A stretch of DNA of 53,880 nt from Candidatus Hydrogenedentota bacterium (GCA_035416745.1 DAOLNV010000025.1:1-53880); one strand, 5' to 3'; counted from the first letter of the stretch, positions 1 to 8,855 are shown. Notes: generated by a model from the letters alone, not told the origin. A program made the numbers and translations.

Positions 1-103
1 CGTTCGCCGCTCGAGTACCCCCGAAGGGGCCTTTCCGCTCGACTTGCATGTATGAGGCCTGCCGCCAGCGTTCGTTCTGAGCCAGGATCAAACTCTCCGA
101 AAA
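1..103 (-). rRNA. rrs: 16S ribosomal RNA, 5' end (partial)
   Basis: The reverse complement contains the universal 27F site (AGAGTTTGATCCTGGCTCAG, positions 96 down to 77) followed by the AACGAACGCTGGCGGC helix and a CATGCAAGTCGAGCGG stretch typical of the first 70 bases of bacterial 16S rRNA. Transcription runs leftward off the window, so only about the first 100 nt are present. The 5' boundary at about 103 is set by analogy with E. coli, where about seven bases precede the 27F site. Confidence 0.97.
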
Positions 104-193
104 AAACCAAACAGAGCACACAAGGCGCCCTGTCTTAGGCGAGTCTGATTCCCTTGTGAAAAGGAATCTCATCTTTACTTGGGGGCAAAGTGG

Positions 194-255
194 TGCAGGA
201 AAAACCTGCAACACCTTACCTGTGTACACATGGCCTGTTTGCTGTTTTAAACAGG
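194..255 (-). promoter_or_regulatory. rRNA leader hairpins
   Basis: Two perfect hairpins lie in the 16S leader. One pairs 194-199 (TGCAGG) with 205-210 across an A-rich 5-nt loop; the other pairs 234-240 (CCTGTTT) with 249-255 across 8 nt. They sit between the boxA-like element and the 16S 5' end, where processing stems and antitermination signals occur in other rRNA operons. The role is inferred. Confidence 0.4.
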
Positions 256-273
256 ACATGCACCGTATTCAAC

Positions 274-285
274 TTTCAAAGAACA
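274..285 (-). promoter_or_regulatory. boxA-like rRNA antitermination element
   Basis: Read on the minus strand the bases are TGTTCTTTGAAA, close to the boxA sequence TGCTCTTTGAAA or TGCTCTTTAACA of bacterial rRNA leaders, where the NusB-S10 complex binds. It lies downstream of both predicted rRNA promoters and about 170 nt before the 16S 5' end. The match is direct; the function is by analogy. Confidence 0.65.
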
Positions 286-437
286 CACGCGCCCGGCGGT
301 TCAGCACCCTCGGGCACCCATACCTTCTGTGCCCACACCAGGCCAGCTTCGGGGTGACTCGGTACCCGAACCACGCCACGAAAGCCGGCGTGGCGGAATC
401 TTACGGGCGGATTTTTGCGCCCACCGTCCGAAAGGTG

Positions 438-466
438 ATCGTATCAATCCCCGCGAGGTTTGTCAA
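438..466 (-). promoter_or_regulatory. rRNA promoter P2 (sigma70-type)
   Basis: On the minus strand a perfect -35 TTGACA (466-461) is followed after exactly 17 bp by TACGAT (443-438), which matches four of six -10 bases. It points at the 16S gene about 330 nt downstream, a normal leader length. Confidence 0.6.
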
Positions 467-542
467 CCTCTTTTTTTCGGTGAGCACCCTGGCCTTGCGG
501 CCACGCCCGTACCGGCCCCGCTGTTTTCGCAACGGGAAAAAC

Positions 543-571
543 AGTTTAGCACACTTCAATCCGTCTGTCAA
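543..571 (-). promoter_or_regulatory. rRNA promoter P1 (sigma70-type)
   Basis: On the minus strand a perfect TTGACA (571-566) is followed after 17 bp by TAAACT (548-543), four of six -10 matches. It lies about 105 bp upstream of the second promoter in the same orientation, giving the tandem arrangement common for rRNA operons. Confidence 0.5.
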
Positions 572-895
572 CAAGAAAATTCCGCTGCGGTTTGCCCTGC
601 CAATCCCCGCCCAATCCCCGCCAAACGGCCCCGTGTTTTCGGCTCTTAATCGGGGCCCGCGCGCACCTGGACTCCTATGCAAGGACGTAGGGCCATATGT
701 CCTCGACGGCGGTTAAGTCGATCCGTGTTCGGCGCGCCACTGCGCGAACCAATCCTTTCGGTTGATCGCGGCGCCCGTTTTCACTACGCTTAGCGCGCAT
801 GTTTCGTTTGCGGCAGCAATTCCCCGATTGTGTTCCGGAGAAGGGCGCGTTCCGCCGCGCAACGACATTCGCGAAACCGTCCTGGAGGGATTCAG
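572..895. other. intergenic region between rRNA promoters and a Gfo/Idh gene
   Basis: No credible gene is seen. Open frames here lack a ribosome site or recognisable protein. The one candidate signal is a weak plus-strand promoter, TTGATC (762-767), 17 bp, TACGCT (785-790), which could serve the gene starting at 896. Confidence 0.5.
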
Positions 896-2176
896 ATGTT
901 TCGAAGACGCATTTCCCGCAGACGTTTCCTGGGCGCCGCGGCCGCGGCAGCCCTGGGTCCAATGATATTGCCGCAGGGCGTGCTGGCAGCCCCCGGAAGG
1001 CCCGGCGCCAATGACCGCATCGTCATCGGGCAGATCGGCGTGGGCGGCATGGGCCGGTACCATCTCGGGCGGCTCCGCGACAGCATCGTGGCCATCTGCG
1101 ACGTGGACGATAACCAGATTGCGGAGGCCATGAAGACCGCACGGCCGGAAACCCAGACGTGCAAGGATTACCGGCGCATCCTGGACCGCAACGATATCGA
1201 CGCAGTCCTCGTAACCGCGCCCGACCATTGGCACGGGGTCATGACGGTGCAGGCATGCCAGGCGGGCAAGGACGTTTACGTCGAGAAGCCCGCGAGCGTG
1301 ACCATCGAGGAAGGCCGCGCCATGGTCGAGGCCGCGCGCAGGTACGGCCGCGTCGTGCAGGTCGGCTCACAGGGACGTTCCATGCCAAACGCGTGGAGGA
1401 TATGTGCCTACCTGCGTAACGGCGAAATCGGAAAGGTCTCGCGGGTCGAATGCTGGCACTACGAGAATCCCGTCGGCGGCGACCCGAGGAAGAACGGCCC
1501 CGCGCCGGACAATCTGGATTGGGATATGTGGCTCGGTCCCGCCCGCTGGGTACCCTACAACCCTGAACGGGTCCATTTCAATTTCCGGTGGTTCCTGGAC
1601 TTCGGAGGCGGCCAGGTGCGCGACCGCGGCGCCCACGTGCTCAGTCTTGCCAGTTGGTTCCTCGACCTCGACGACAAAGGCCCGGTGCGCGTGACGGCAG
1701 TGGGAGAACCGCCCCAGGAAGGCCTCTATGACTGCCCAACGACCATGGAAGTCGCCTGGGAGTTCAAGGAGCCTGAGCTCACCATTGTCTGGGCGCAACC
1801 GGGCAAGGTGCCCGAGGGTACCGAGGCCAAATTCGGAGCGGTGTATTACGGCGACAAGGGCTCGCTGACGGTGGGCGGCGGGGACGGCGGCGGCCTTGGC
1901 ACCCCTGCCGATGCGTACGAACCCCCGGCGAACAGCGTCGAGGTCTACCGGAGCCCCGGCCATCACGAGGACTGGTTCGAGTGCATCAAGACGCGCCAGC
2001 ACCCGATCATGGATATTGCCCCGGCCCACACGGTAGCCAAGTTATGCATTATGGCCAATATCGCGTACCGGCTGGGCCGTCCTCTCGAGTGGGACCACGC
2101 CAACGAACGATTCATTGGCGACGAACAGGCAAACCGTATGCTGGGCAATTCGGGCCGTGGCCCGTGGCACATATAG
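896..2176 (+). CDS. Tat-exported Gfo/Idh/MocA family oxidoreductase
   Basis: A 426-residue NAD(P)-dependent oxidoreductase-fold protein. The ATG at 896 is chosen because GGAGG (884-888) precedes it and the protein then begins with a textbook twin-arginine signal (RRRFLG at 8-13, hydrophobic run, cleavage near residue 32). The Rossmann glycine motif GVGGMG is at about 48-53 and the conserved EKP of the family follows near 120. The C-terminal two thirds is the alpha/beta substrate domain. Tat export suggests that the protein folds with its cofactor in the cytoplasm before export. The substrate is probably a sugar or polyol, unknown here. It is followed after 11 bp by a secreted HEAT-repeat protein, so the two are likely co-transcribed. 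Confidence 0.92.
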   Translation: MFRRRISRRRFLGAAAAAALGPMILPQGVLAAPGRPGANDRIVIGQIGVGGMGRYHLGRLRDSIVAICDVDDNQIAEAMKTARPETQTCKDYRRILDRNDIDAVLVTAPDHWHGVMTVQACQAGKDVYVEKPASVTIEEGRAMVEAARRYGRVVQVGSQGRSMPNAWRICAYLRNGEIGKVSRVECWHYENPVGGDPRKNGPAPDNLDWDMWLGPARWVPYNPERVHFNFRWFLDFGGGQVRDRGAHVLSLASWFLDLDDKGPVRVTAVGEPPQEGLYDCPTTMEVAWEFKEPELTIVWAQPGKVPEGTEAKFGAVYYGDKGSLTVGGGDGGGLGTPADAYEPPANSVEVYRSPGHHEDWFECIKTRQHPIMDIAPAHTVAKLCIMANIAYRLGRPLEWDHANERFIGDEQANRMLGNSGRGPWHI

Positions 2177-2187
2177 GGAAAAAATCG

Positions 2188-4281
2188 ATGGTCAAAGTGA
2201 AATACCGTGTGCAAACGTGGGGCTTCATATTCACGGCGTGTTTGACGGCCTGCTGGCCGGTCCTGGCCGCCGAATTGGATGATTTTCTGGCCCGGGTCGC
2301 CGCTCCCAGCGCCGATGTGCGGGCCGAAGCCTGGAAGGCGGCGGGGCCCTTCGGCGCGGCGGCGGTTAAACCGCTGGCCAAACTGGCGGAATCCGAGGAG
2401 CCGGGGGTGACGAAAGCCGCGTTGGCGGCTATCGGAACCATCACGGCCCACGCAGGAAGACCCGGCGCCCCGGACGAACTGAGCGCGGTCGCGCAGGCTC
2501 TCGCGGAGGCCGTCCAAGCCGCGGGAGACGACCAGCTCCGTCGGGAACTCCTTCATTTTCTTGGACTTGCCGCGTCCGATAGGCAAGTCTCCTTGCTGGC
2601 GGGACTGCTGACCGATCCTGCCGTGGGAGAAGATGCGCGCATTGCCCTCGAGCGCATCCCCGGCGATGCGGCGACTCGAGCGCTTATCGAGGCGTTGCGC
2701 GCTTCGTCCGAGGAAGTGCAGGTCCGTGCGGCTGATGCTCTGGCCCGGCGCGGGGCTCAGGAAGCCGTTCCCTCGCTTATAGAGCTCGCTCAGTCCAGCG
2801 GGAACCCCCGTGTGGGGTTTGCCTGTTTGGAGGCCTTGGGCACATTCGGCGTGGCGCCGCACCGTGTCTTCCCCCGGCGGCCTTCGTTCACCCCGGAACA
2901 GCGCGTTCAATACGTTCGGGCGGCTTTGGACGCCGCATACCGGTTACGGGAAGAAGGCAAGACGCAAGAAGCTTCCGAGATCTACGAAAGCGTCACCGCG
3001 TATTCGGGCGAGCCCGAGCACATTCGCGAAGCGGTTCTGGGTCTCGATGCCGCGAACTCGAAGGCTTTTGCCGCCCAGGCCGTGGGATATCTCTTCCATC
3101 CGGGCGTCAGCAAAGTGGCCTACCGCGCGCTTGTGGAGTCAAATCAGAGTGGCATAAACGACAAACTCGCCATGGCATACGAGAAGTGCGAGCCCGTGCA
3201 GAGGGCGGTTCTGTTGCAGATTCTGCACGAGCGGGGCGCGGAATCGCTGCCCCGGCTACTCGAACTGGCGCGCGTGGAAGAGTCCCCCGAGCTGCGGGCC
3301 ACAGCCCTGGCACTATCCGGCGAATCGCCGCCGTTCGAGGACGTGCTGACCGTTGCCAAGACCGGCTCGGAGTGGACGCGACCGCGCGCGCTCGAGATGG
3401 CACGCGACCGCATCGCAGCCATGGTTTCCGCGGGCGAATCCGAATCCGCGCGCACGGCCTGCATCGACTTGTTGGGGAGCGGGCTTCCCGAGGAGTATGC
3501 CGTCGCGGCTTTCAATGCCCTGGAAGGCCTTCCCGACGCGGATACAGCGGCCTATCTTGATAGCCTGAACCTTTGGGAACCGGAGGCGGCGGGCGCGCCC
3601 GGCGCCCTTAGCCCGGCGGAACTCGAAGCGGCGCAGCGGGCGTATGTCGCCTGTGCCGCGGCAGAAGAGGGCGCCGACACGGCCAAAGCGCGCCTGCTCC
3701 ATGCCGCCGAGAACTCGCCGTTCCCCTCGGTCACCGGCCTCGCCGTAGAGAAGCTCGCGGCTCGGGGCGTCAGTCCTAAAATACTTGCGAAACGGCAAGG
3801 GTTCATCACCGACTGGAAAATCATCGGACCATTTCCCAATCCGGACGGGACCGCGTTCAACCGGTCATTTCTGGACGAGGCGGCCTGCAAGGGCGATGCC
3901 CCGGTCAAGTTCGAGGGGAAGACATACGCGTGGCAACACGCGGATACCGAGAGCGTGCCGGCAATAATCGGACTGCGCGCGCGGCTCGACCCGTCCGAGA
4001 ACGTGGCGGCCTACGCCTATGCGGAACTGCAATCGCCGGAAGCACGTGACGTGACCTTTCAGATTGGGAGCGACGACGGTTGCGAGTTCTGGGTCAACGG
4101 CATCCGGCTGCACGGCATCAATACCCCGCGGGGAATGCTCGTGGACCAGGACAAGGTCAATGCACCACTGGTTGCGGGCGCGAACCGGGTGCTTATCAAG
4201 GTGCTTCAGGGGGCCGCTGACTGGCAGTTCTGCGTACGCGTCACCGAGCCGTCGGGCGTGCCTCTTGACCTTTCGGAATAA
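2188..4281 (+). CDS. secreted HEAT-repeat protein with C-terminal beta-sandwich domain
   Basis: A 697-residue protein starting at ATG 2188, with a hydrophobic signal peptide over about residues 8-28 ending in VLAAE. Residues 30 to about 530 consist of degenerate HEAT-like helical pairs rich in Ala, Leu and Glu (for example VRAEAWKAAGPFGAAAVKPL), a protein-interaction scaffold. From about 538 (WKIIGPFPN) to the end is a beta-sandwich with the motif DDGCEFWVNG, resembling lectin-like modules found on secreted PVC-type proteins. The longer open frame upstream overlaps the previous gene and is rejected. No enzymatic motif is seen; a binding role is inferred from architecture. Confidence 0.85.
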   Translation: MVKVKYRVQTWGFIFTACLTACWPVLAAELDDFLARVAAPSADVRAEAWKAAGPFGAAAVKPLAKLAESEEPGVTKAALAAIGTITAHAGRPGAPDELSAVAQALAEAVQAAGDDQLRRELLHFLGLAASDRQVSLLAGLLTDPAVGEDARIALERIPGDAATRALIEALRASSEEVQVRAADALARRGAQEAVPSLIELAQSSGNPRVGFACLEALGTFGVAPHRVFPRRPSFTPEQRVQYVRAALDAAYRLREEGKTQEASEIYESVTAYSGEPEHIREAVLGLDAANSKAFAAQAVGYLFHPGVSKVAYRALVESNQSGINDKLAMAYEKCEPVQRAVLLQILHERGAESLPRLLELARVEESPELRATALALSGESPPFEDVLTVAKTGSEWTRPRALEMARDRIAAMVSAGESESARTACIDLLGSGLPEEYAVAAFNALEGLPDADTAAYLDSLNLWEPEAAGAPGALSPAELEAAQRAYVACAAAEEGADTAKARLLHAAENSPFPSVTGLAVEKLAARGVSPKILAKRQGFITDWKIIGPFPNPDGTAFNRSFLDEAACKGDAPVKFEGKTYAWQHADTESVPAIIGLRARLDPSENVAAYAYAELQSPEARDVTFQIGSDDGCEFWVNGIRLHGINTPRGMLVDQDKVNAPLVAGANRVLIKVLQGAADWQFCVRVTEPSGVPLDLSE

Positions 4282-4322
4282 GCGCGGCCCGGAGGGCCGG
4301 CAGGAAACCCAAGGGGAAGCCT

Positions 4323-5150
4323 ATGCAAGGAAAGCATGGCCTGGCGGTCGCGATCATCGCGCTTATGCCCTTCGCCGCAATGGGTTGCGCATCGGCGCAG
4401 CGACAGTCCGTGCGCCCACAGTCCTGTGCGCACGCCCATAACGATTACGAGCATCCCCGGCCACTGTTCGACGCCGTCGAGCATGGTTTCTGTAGTATCG
4501 AGGCGGACGTGCATCTCATGGAAGGCCAACTGCTTGTGGCTCACGACATTGAGGACGCACGGCCCGGACGGACCTTGGAAGGACTCTACCTCGCGCCGCT
4601 TCGCGAGCTTGTCAGGCGCAATGGCGGCACCTTGTATCCGCACGGTCCGTCCGTCATTCTGCTCATCGATTTCAAGAGCGGCGCGGAACCCACATATGAG
4701 GCGTTGAAGCCGCTGCTGAAACGGTACAAGCCCATGCTCACCAGATACCGCGGAGACCGGGTCTACAGAGGCCCCGTGACAGTACTTATCTCGGGGAACC
4801 GGCCCACGAGAACGGTAGCCGGGGAGGCGGTGCGGTATGTGGCCATCGACGGGCGCGCGGAGGACCTCGAAAGCAATCCCCCCGCACATCTTGTTCCCTT
4901 GATCAGCGAGAACTGGACAAGGCATTTCGAGTGGCAGGGGGCCGGGCCGTTTCCGGAAGCTGAGGCTATCCGCTTACGGGCCATTGTAATGAAAGCCCAT
5001 GCACAGGGACGGAAGGTGCGCTTCTGGTCGACCGCCGACCGGCCGGAGGTCTGGGACGCGCTGCTCGGGGCCGGGGTCGACCTGATCGGCGCGGATGATC
5101 TCGGCGGACTCGAGCGGTACCTTCGAGAAACTGGCGCAAAAGGTTCCTAA
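4323..5150 (+). CDS. GDPD/PI-PLC-like phosphodiesterase lipoprotein
   Basis: A 275-residue lipoprotein: the N-terminal hydrophobic stretch ends in the lipobox-like MGCAS (Cys about residue 22). The mature part opens with HAHNDYEH (about 38-45), then IEADVHL and a second His in LLVAHD, the His/Glu/Asp pattern of the glycerophosphodiester phosphodiesterase and PI-specific phospholipase C TIM barrel. It would hydrolyse a phosphodiester on the outside of the inner membrane or in the outer membrane. It is 41 bp after the HEAT-repeat gene and 32 bp before another Gfo/Idh gene, probably one operon. Substrate unknown. Confidence 0.85.
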   Translation: MQGKHGLAVAIIALMPFAAMGCASAQRQSVRPQSCAHAHNDYEHPRPLFDAVEHGFCSIEADVHLMEGQLLVAHDIEDARPGRTLEGLYLAPLRELVRRNGGTLYPHGPSVILLIDFKSGAEPTYEALKPLLKRYKPMLTRYRGDRVYRGPVTVLISGNRPTRTVAGEAVRYVAIDGRAEDLESNPPAHLVPLISENWTRHFEWQGAGPFPEAEAIRLRAIVMKAHAQGRKVRFWSTADRPEVWDALLGAGVDLIGADDLGGLERYLRETGAKGS

Positions 5151-5182
5151 TCGCAGGGATAGCAGAAGGGAGCAGAGGAGCC

Positions 5183-6211
5183 ATGGACACGATACGCGTT
5201 GGATTCGTCGGGCTCGGCAGCATCTGCAAGAGCCGTCATGTGCCGGGGTTGCGCCGCATCGGCGGTGTGGAAATCGTCGCGGTGGCGAACCGTACAATGG
5301 AGTCGAGCCAACGGGCGGCCGCCCAGTTCGACATCCCGGAAGCCTGCGCCTCGTGGGAGGAAATCGTCCAGCGCAAGGATATCGACGCGGTATTCATCGG
5401 AACATGGCCCTACATGCACAAAGAGGTCAGCGTCGCGGCCCTTGAGTCCGGCAAGCATGTCTTCTGCCAGGCGCGCATGGCGCGGGATTTCGCCGAAGCC
5501 GAGGCCATGCATGAAACAGCACGGCGGAGCGGGCGCGTGGCGGCTCTCTGCCCGGTTCCGATAGGCCTTTCGATTGATGCTACGATTGCCCGGTTGCTCC
5601 GCGAGGGCGACTTGGGCGACATACGGCTTGTGCGGGTCCAAAGTTTCACGGATGCCTTCGCGCGGCCCGAGGCGCCCTTGCATTGGCGAAAAGACCACCG
5701 CCTTTCGGGTCTCAACATGCACACCCTCGGGATGTATGCCGAAGTCATCCATCGGTGGTTCGGATGGACATGGACCGTCAATGCCGTTACTCAAACTTTC
5801 ACGCCCACCCGGCTCGACCCGGCTGGCCAGGAAACGCGCGTCAGAATCCCCGACCAGGTCCTGTTTACGGCGGGCATGCGTGCAGGTTTTCCCGTCCAGT
5901 ACACCATCAGCGCCGCGGTTCACCACGGGGAAGAAGAGATCCAGGTCTTCGGCTCCGAAGCGTCGCTGGCATATGACGTTAACGACGATGTTCTTTACGG
6001 CGCGCGGGCAGGCGAGGTGATGGGACCCGTCGAGATTCGTCCCGGCGAAGAGTACGACCTTCACGAGTGGCCGGTCGAGCGGAATTTCATCAATGCCATT
6101 CGGGAAGGCGCCGAATATCATCCCGATTTTCACGATGGCCTCAAGTACATGCAGGTTGTGCAAGCGGTCTACGATTCCGCGCGAGAGGGCAGGACCGTGA
6201 TGCTTGGCTGA
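5183..6211 (+). CDS. Gfo/Idh/MocA family oxidoreductase, cytoplasmic, EKP motif replaced
   Basis: A 342-residue protein starting at ATG 5183 after GAGGAG. The N-terminal Rossmann fold is clear (VGFVGLGSICKSRHVPGL), and the C-terminal alpha/beta domain has the usual layout. There is no signal peptide, unlike the relative at 896. The normally conserved EKP that follows the nucleotide domain is replaced: the sequence reads KHVFCQARMARDF, so the catalytic-site lysine of the family is missing. Chemistry may therefore differ from classical dehydrogenation. It ends the first operon; a promoter follows before 6296. Confidence 0.88.
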   Translation: MDTIRVGFVGLGSICKSRHVPGLRRIGGVEIVAVANRTMESSQRAAAQFDIPEACASWEEIVQRKDIDAVFIGTWPYMHKEVSVAALESGKHVFCQARMARDFAEAEAMHETARRSGRVAALCPVPIGLSIDATIARLLREGDLGDIRLVRVQSFTDAFARPEAPLHWRKDHRLSGLNMHTLGMYAEVIHRWFGWTWTVNAVTQTFTPTRLDPAGQETRVRIPDQVLFTAGMRAGFPVQYTISAAVHHGEEEIQVFGSEASLAYDVNDDVLYGARAGEVMGPVEIRPGEEYDLHEWPVERNFINAIREGAEYHPDFHDGLKYMQVVQAVYDSAREGRTVMLG

Positions 6212-6245
6212 GCCGGCACGTCCCCGGAAAAACCGCACGGGCCGC

Positions 6246-6275
6246 TTGTCACCATCGCTCTGTAACTACTAGAAT
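6246..6275 (+). promoter_or_regulatory. sigma70-type promoter for the PP2C-RsbW-STAS-Mla operon
   Basis: TTGTCA (6246-6251) and TAGAAT (6270-6275), each five of six consensus matches, are separated by 18 bp. The predicted start point is about 13-15 nt before the GTG at 6296, leaving room for the GGAGG site at 6283. Confidence 0.55.
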
Positions 6276-6295
6276 GGCGGGCGGAGGATTGGAGC

Positions 6296-7981
6296 GTGGC
6301 TATTAGAGGGTATATCAACCACCGCGACGAAAGTGGCGGGGTACACCGCCTGGCCATAGAAAGCGTCGCGGTGATTGGCCGTGCCCAGGAATGCGATTTG
6401 GTGATTGGCGACCCGGCGGCGTCGCGCCGCCATGTCGAGATTACCCGTGTGGGCAACAGTTACCGGTGGCGCGATCTGGGAAGCACCAACGGCACGATCT
6501 GCAACGATACCCCGATGAGCGGGGGGCCGCTTCGTTCGGGCGACGTGCTGCGCATTGGTGAAACCCGCCTCCGGTTCGAGGAGGAAGAGGAAGAAGAAGG
6601 GCCTTCCGAGCCCCGGACCACGCGCGTGGATTGGTTCAGGGGCACAGTGCTTGGTCCCGAGGGCGACGAACGCCCTTCCGCCATCGAAGACCGCCAGGAA
6701 GCAATGCTGCGCGCGGTTTGCACCCTCATGAGCGAACTCTCCGTGCGGTACGACGCCTGCAGCCTCGTGGACCGTGTGCTCGAGACCTCGTGCAACGCCA
6801 TCAAAGCTCAGCGCGCCGCCCTCTTCTTCGCGGAGCCGGGAGAATCGGAGCTCCTTCCATGCCCTGACTGCGGGCACGTGCACATGATGGAAAATGGGAA
6901 TCTTCGCCACGCGCTGCCGGGCGAGATCCGCATCAGCAACACCGTGACCCGCCGGGTCCTGCGCAACGAAGAAAGTTTCCTGTGCCAGGATTCCCGCTGG
7001 GACCGCGAGATCGAACTCGCCAAGAGCGTCATCGAACTCGACCTGCGGTCTATCATCTGCGTCCCTATCCGTGGGCAGCGCCGCGTAAACGGCGTTCTCT
7101 ACGTGGACAGCAACCGTCCCGGCCAACCGTATACAGACGATGACATGCTGCTGATCGCCGCGGTGGGCAACGCCGCCGGCCTGGCTCTCGAGAACGCCCA
7201 TCTCCAGCGCGAGATCCTCGAGAAACAGCGCATGGAACAGGAAATCGAACATGCATGGACTATCCAACAAGGGTTCCTGGTCAAATCATGGCCGGAGGAT
7301 GCCCGGCGGTTCGAGGTGTTCGGCGAAACCCGGCCCGCCAAGGTCGTCGGGGGAGATTTCTACGATTTTGTGCAGCCCGCCGGCGACCGCGTGGGGATCC
7401 TGGTGGGCGATGTGAGCGGAAAAGGCGTGGGGGCGGCGCTGACTATGGCGCAGGTCCTTGCCGAGTTCCGGTTGCGCGTTCAAACAATCCTATCGCCCGC
7501 GGAGGTCCTTGCCGCACTTAACGCGGACCTTGCGGCGCGCAGTCAGGCCGGCACGTTCTGCACCTTGCACTACATCACCCTGGACCTGAATACCGGCAAC
7601 ATAGCCAGCGCCAATGCGGGCCATTTTCCGGCCCTGCGCTTCGGCAAGCGCAAGCCGTCGGAGTTTGGCGCGGCGAGTGGACCGCCTTTGGGGATTTTGC
7701 ACGACGCCCGATGGTCGGAGACGCGCTCGACCCTTGAACAGGGCGAAACGCTCTTGTTGTATTCCGACGGGATAGTTGAGGCCCGCATGGGTGCGGCGTT
7801 GCGCGAGGGGGACACGTTCGTCGAATTTGGCATCGAGGGAATCGAGAAGGCGCTCGCGAGGGAGCCCGGCGCGCGCCCGAAGCGCCTCGTTGAAATCGTG
7901 GAAGAAGCGGTCATGAGGTTCTGCGCACCGGAGCATCCGCAGGACGATTGCACCATGATTGCATTGCGATATTTCGGTTAA
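6296..7981 (+). CDS. FHA-GAF-PP2C (SpoIIE/RsbU-type) protein phosphatase
   Basis: A 561-residue signalling protein starting at GTG 6296 behind GGAGG. Residues 1-95 form an FHA domain (VIGRAQECDLVIGD, SRRHVEI, LGSTNGT), which binds phosphothreonine peptides. An acidic linker leads to a GAF domain (about 140-305) that contains CPDCGH. A short coiled-coil stretch near 300-325 joins it to a PP2C/SpoIIE phosphatase domain (about 340-561). All four metal-binding acidic motifs are present: GGDFYD, GDVSGKG, YSDGIVEA and DDCTMI. This family dephosphorylates STAS anti-anti-sigma proteins; an RsbW-like kinase and a STAS gene follow directly, supporting a full partner-switching set. The GAF ligand is unknown. 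Confidence 0.93.
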   Translation: MAIRGYINHRDESGGVHRLAIESVAVIGRAQECDLVIGDPAASRRHVEITRVGNSYRWRDLGSTNGTICNDTPMSGGPLRSGDVLRIGETRLRFEEEEEEEGPSEPRTTRVDWFRGTVLGPEGDERPSAIEDRQEAMLRAVCTLMSELSVRYDACSLVDRVLETSCNAIKAQRAALFFAEPGESELLPCPDCGHVHMMENGNLRHALPGEIRISNTVTRRVLRNEESFLCQDSRWDREIELAKSVIELDLRSIICVPIRGQRRVNGVLYVDSNRPGQPYTDDDMLLIAAVGNAAGLALENAHLQREILEKQRMEQEIEHAWTIQQGFLVKSWPEDARRFEVFGETRPAKVVGGDFYDFVQPAGDRVGILVGDVSGKGVGAALTMAQVLAEFRLRVQTILSPAEVLAALNADLAARSQAGTFCTLHYITLDLNTGNIASANAGHFPALRFGKRKPSEFGAASGPPLGILHDARWSETRSTLEQGETLLLYSDGIVEARMGAALREGDTFVEFGIEGIEKALAREPGARPKRLVEIVEEAVMRFCAPEHPQDDCTMIALRYFG

Positions 7982-8006
7982 CCGGCTTGATAGTGGCGGT
8001 AAGAGG

Positions 8007-8516
8007 ATGGAACGTCGTATACGCGTTAAGGTACAGGCGGAGCCGAAGGCTCTCGAGGCCGTGCGCGGACTCGTGCGCGGTTTCGCCCGGAGTTGGGGGC
8101 TTCCGAGCGGCCGGGTAGACGAAATCGTGCTGGCGGTCAACGAAGCGTGCAGCAACTCGATCCGGCATTCGTACCGTTCAGATCCCGCACGCTCGTTTGT
8201 GCTTGCCATGGGCGCCACGGACCGGTACCTCGAGTTCGAGTTGCGCGATTCGGGCAAACCCGCGCCGCGCGAGCATGTGGCTGTGTCGCGGCGGACCCGC
8301 CCGAAGCAGGGCGAACTCCGTCCGGGCGGTTTAGGCGTGGGGCTCATCTACCAGGTATTCGATGAGGTTGTTTTCGAGCCGGGCCGCACGCGCGGCAACC
8401 GGGTGTTGATGCGAGCCTTGCGCGGAAACCAGAACCGAAAATGCCGTTCCGGCACGGCTCAATGTGCGGAGAAAGGCCCCAACATGCACGGCAGAACACA
8501 GGATCCCAAAACGTGA
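8007..8516 (+). CDS. RsbW/SpoIIAB-like serine kinase (anti-sigma factor type)
   Basis: A protein of about 169 residues with a GHKL (HATPase_c_2) fold. The N box is VNEACSNSIRHSY, the G1 box is LRDSGKP and the G2 glycine loop is GGLGVGLI. These proteins phosphorylate a STAS antagonist on serine and can sequester a sigma factor. ATG 8007 is preferred because the conserved domain begins just after it; an upstream ATG at 7959 would overlap the phosphatase and add 16 unconserved residues. The last about 35 residues (after VLMRALRG) are a low-conservation tail. It overlaps the STAS gene by four bases (GTGA), so the pair is translationally coupled. Confidence 0.9.
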   Translation: MERRIRVKVQAEPKALEAVRGLVRGFARSWGLPSGRVDEIVLAVNEACSNSIRHSYRSDPARSFVLAMGATDRYLEFELRDSGKPAPREHVAVSRRTRPKQGELRPGGLGVGLIYQVFDEVVFEPGRTRGNRVLMRALRGNQNRKCRSGTAQCAEKGPNMHGRTQDPKT

Positions 8517-8842
8517 AAACAGAAGTCGAAACGCGAAACCATATGTGCGTGGTCAAGGTGGCTGGCGAGGTCGATCTGTACAGTTCGCCGGAGTTGAGGA
8601 AGGCCATCACGAAGGCCGTGCCGGCGGCGGAAGCGCTTGCGGCGGTTGACCTCAGCGGTGTGACTTACATGGACAGTTCGGGCGTGGCCACGCTGGTCGA
8701 AGGCTTGCGGGAATCGGACAAGAAGGGCATTGCGTTCGCCCTGGTTGCCCCGTCGCAACCCGTATTGAAAGTGCTTTCGCTGTCGCGGCTGGACAAGGTA
8801 TTCGACATTCGCGAGAACCTGGACGAGGCTTCGGGCGTCTGA
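8513..8842 (+). CDS. STAS-domain protein (anti-sigma antagonist or MlaB-like)
   Basis: A 109-residue single STAS domain starting at GTG 8513 (AGGA at 8500, 9 bp spacing), overlapping the upstream kinase stop. The core strand-turn reads VDLSGVTYMDSSGVATL. DSSG is the phosphorylatable serine motif of SpoIIAA/RsbV. MlaB, the STAS subunit of the Mla lipid transporter, has the same fold and pairs with MlaF. This gene sits between an RsbW-like kinase and mlaE, so it could be either partner, or both. The sequence alone does not decide this. Confidence 0.92.
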   Translation: MKTEVETRNHMCVVKVAGEVDLYSSPELRKAITKAVPAAEALAAVDLSGVTYMDSSGVATLVEGLRESDKKGIAFALVAPSQPVLKVLSLSRLDKVFDIRENLDEASGV

Positions 8843-8855
8843 CAGGGTGCCATCC

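Noticed and set aside
156..716. 186-codon plus-strand open frame beginning MKRNLIFTW
   Set aside because: It runs opposite to the rRNA leader and across both predicted rRNA promoters, has no ribosome site and no family match; it is the common false gene upstream of 16S.
713..1234. Minus-strand frame over the Gfo/Idh start
   Set aside because: It is a shadow of the Tat-exported oxidoreductase in another frame with no domain.
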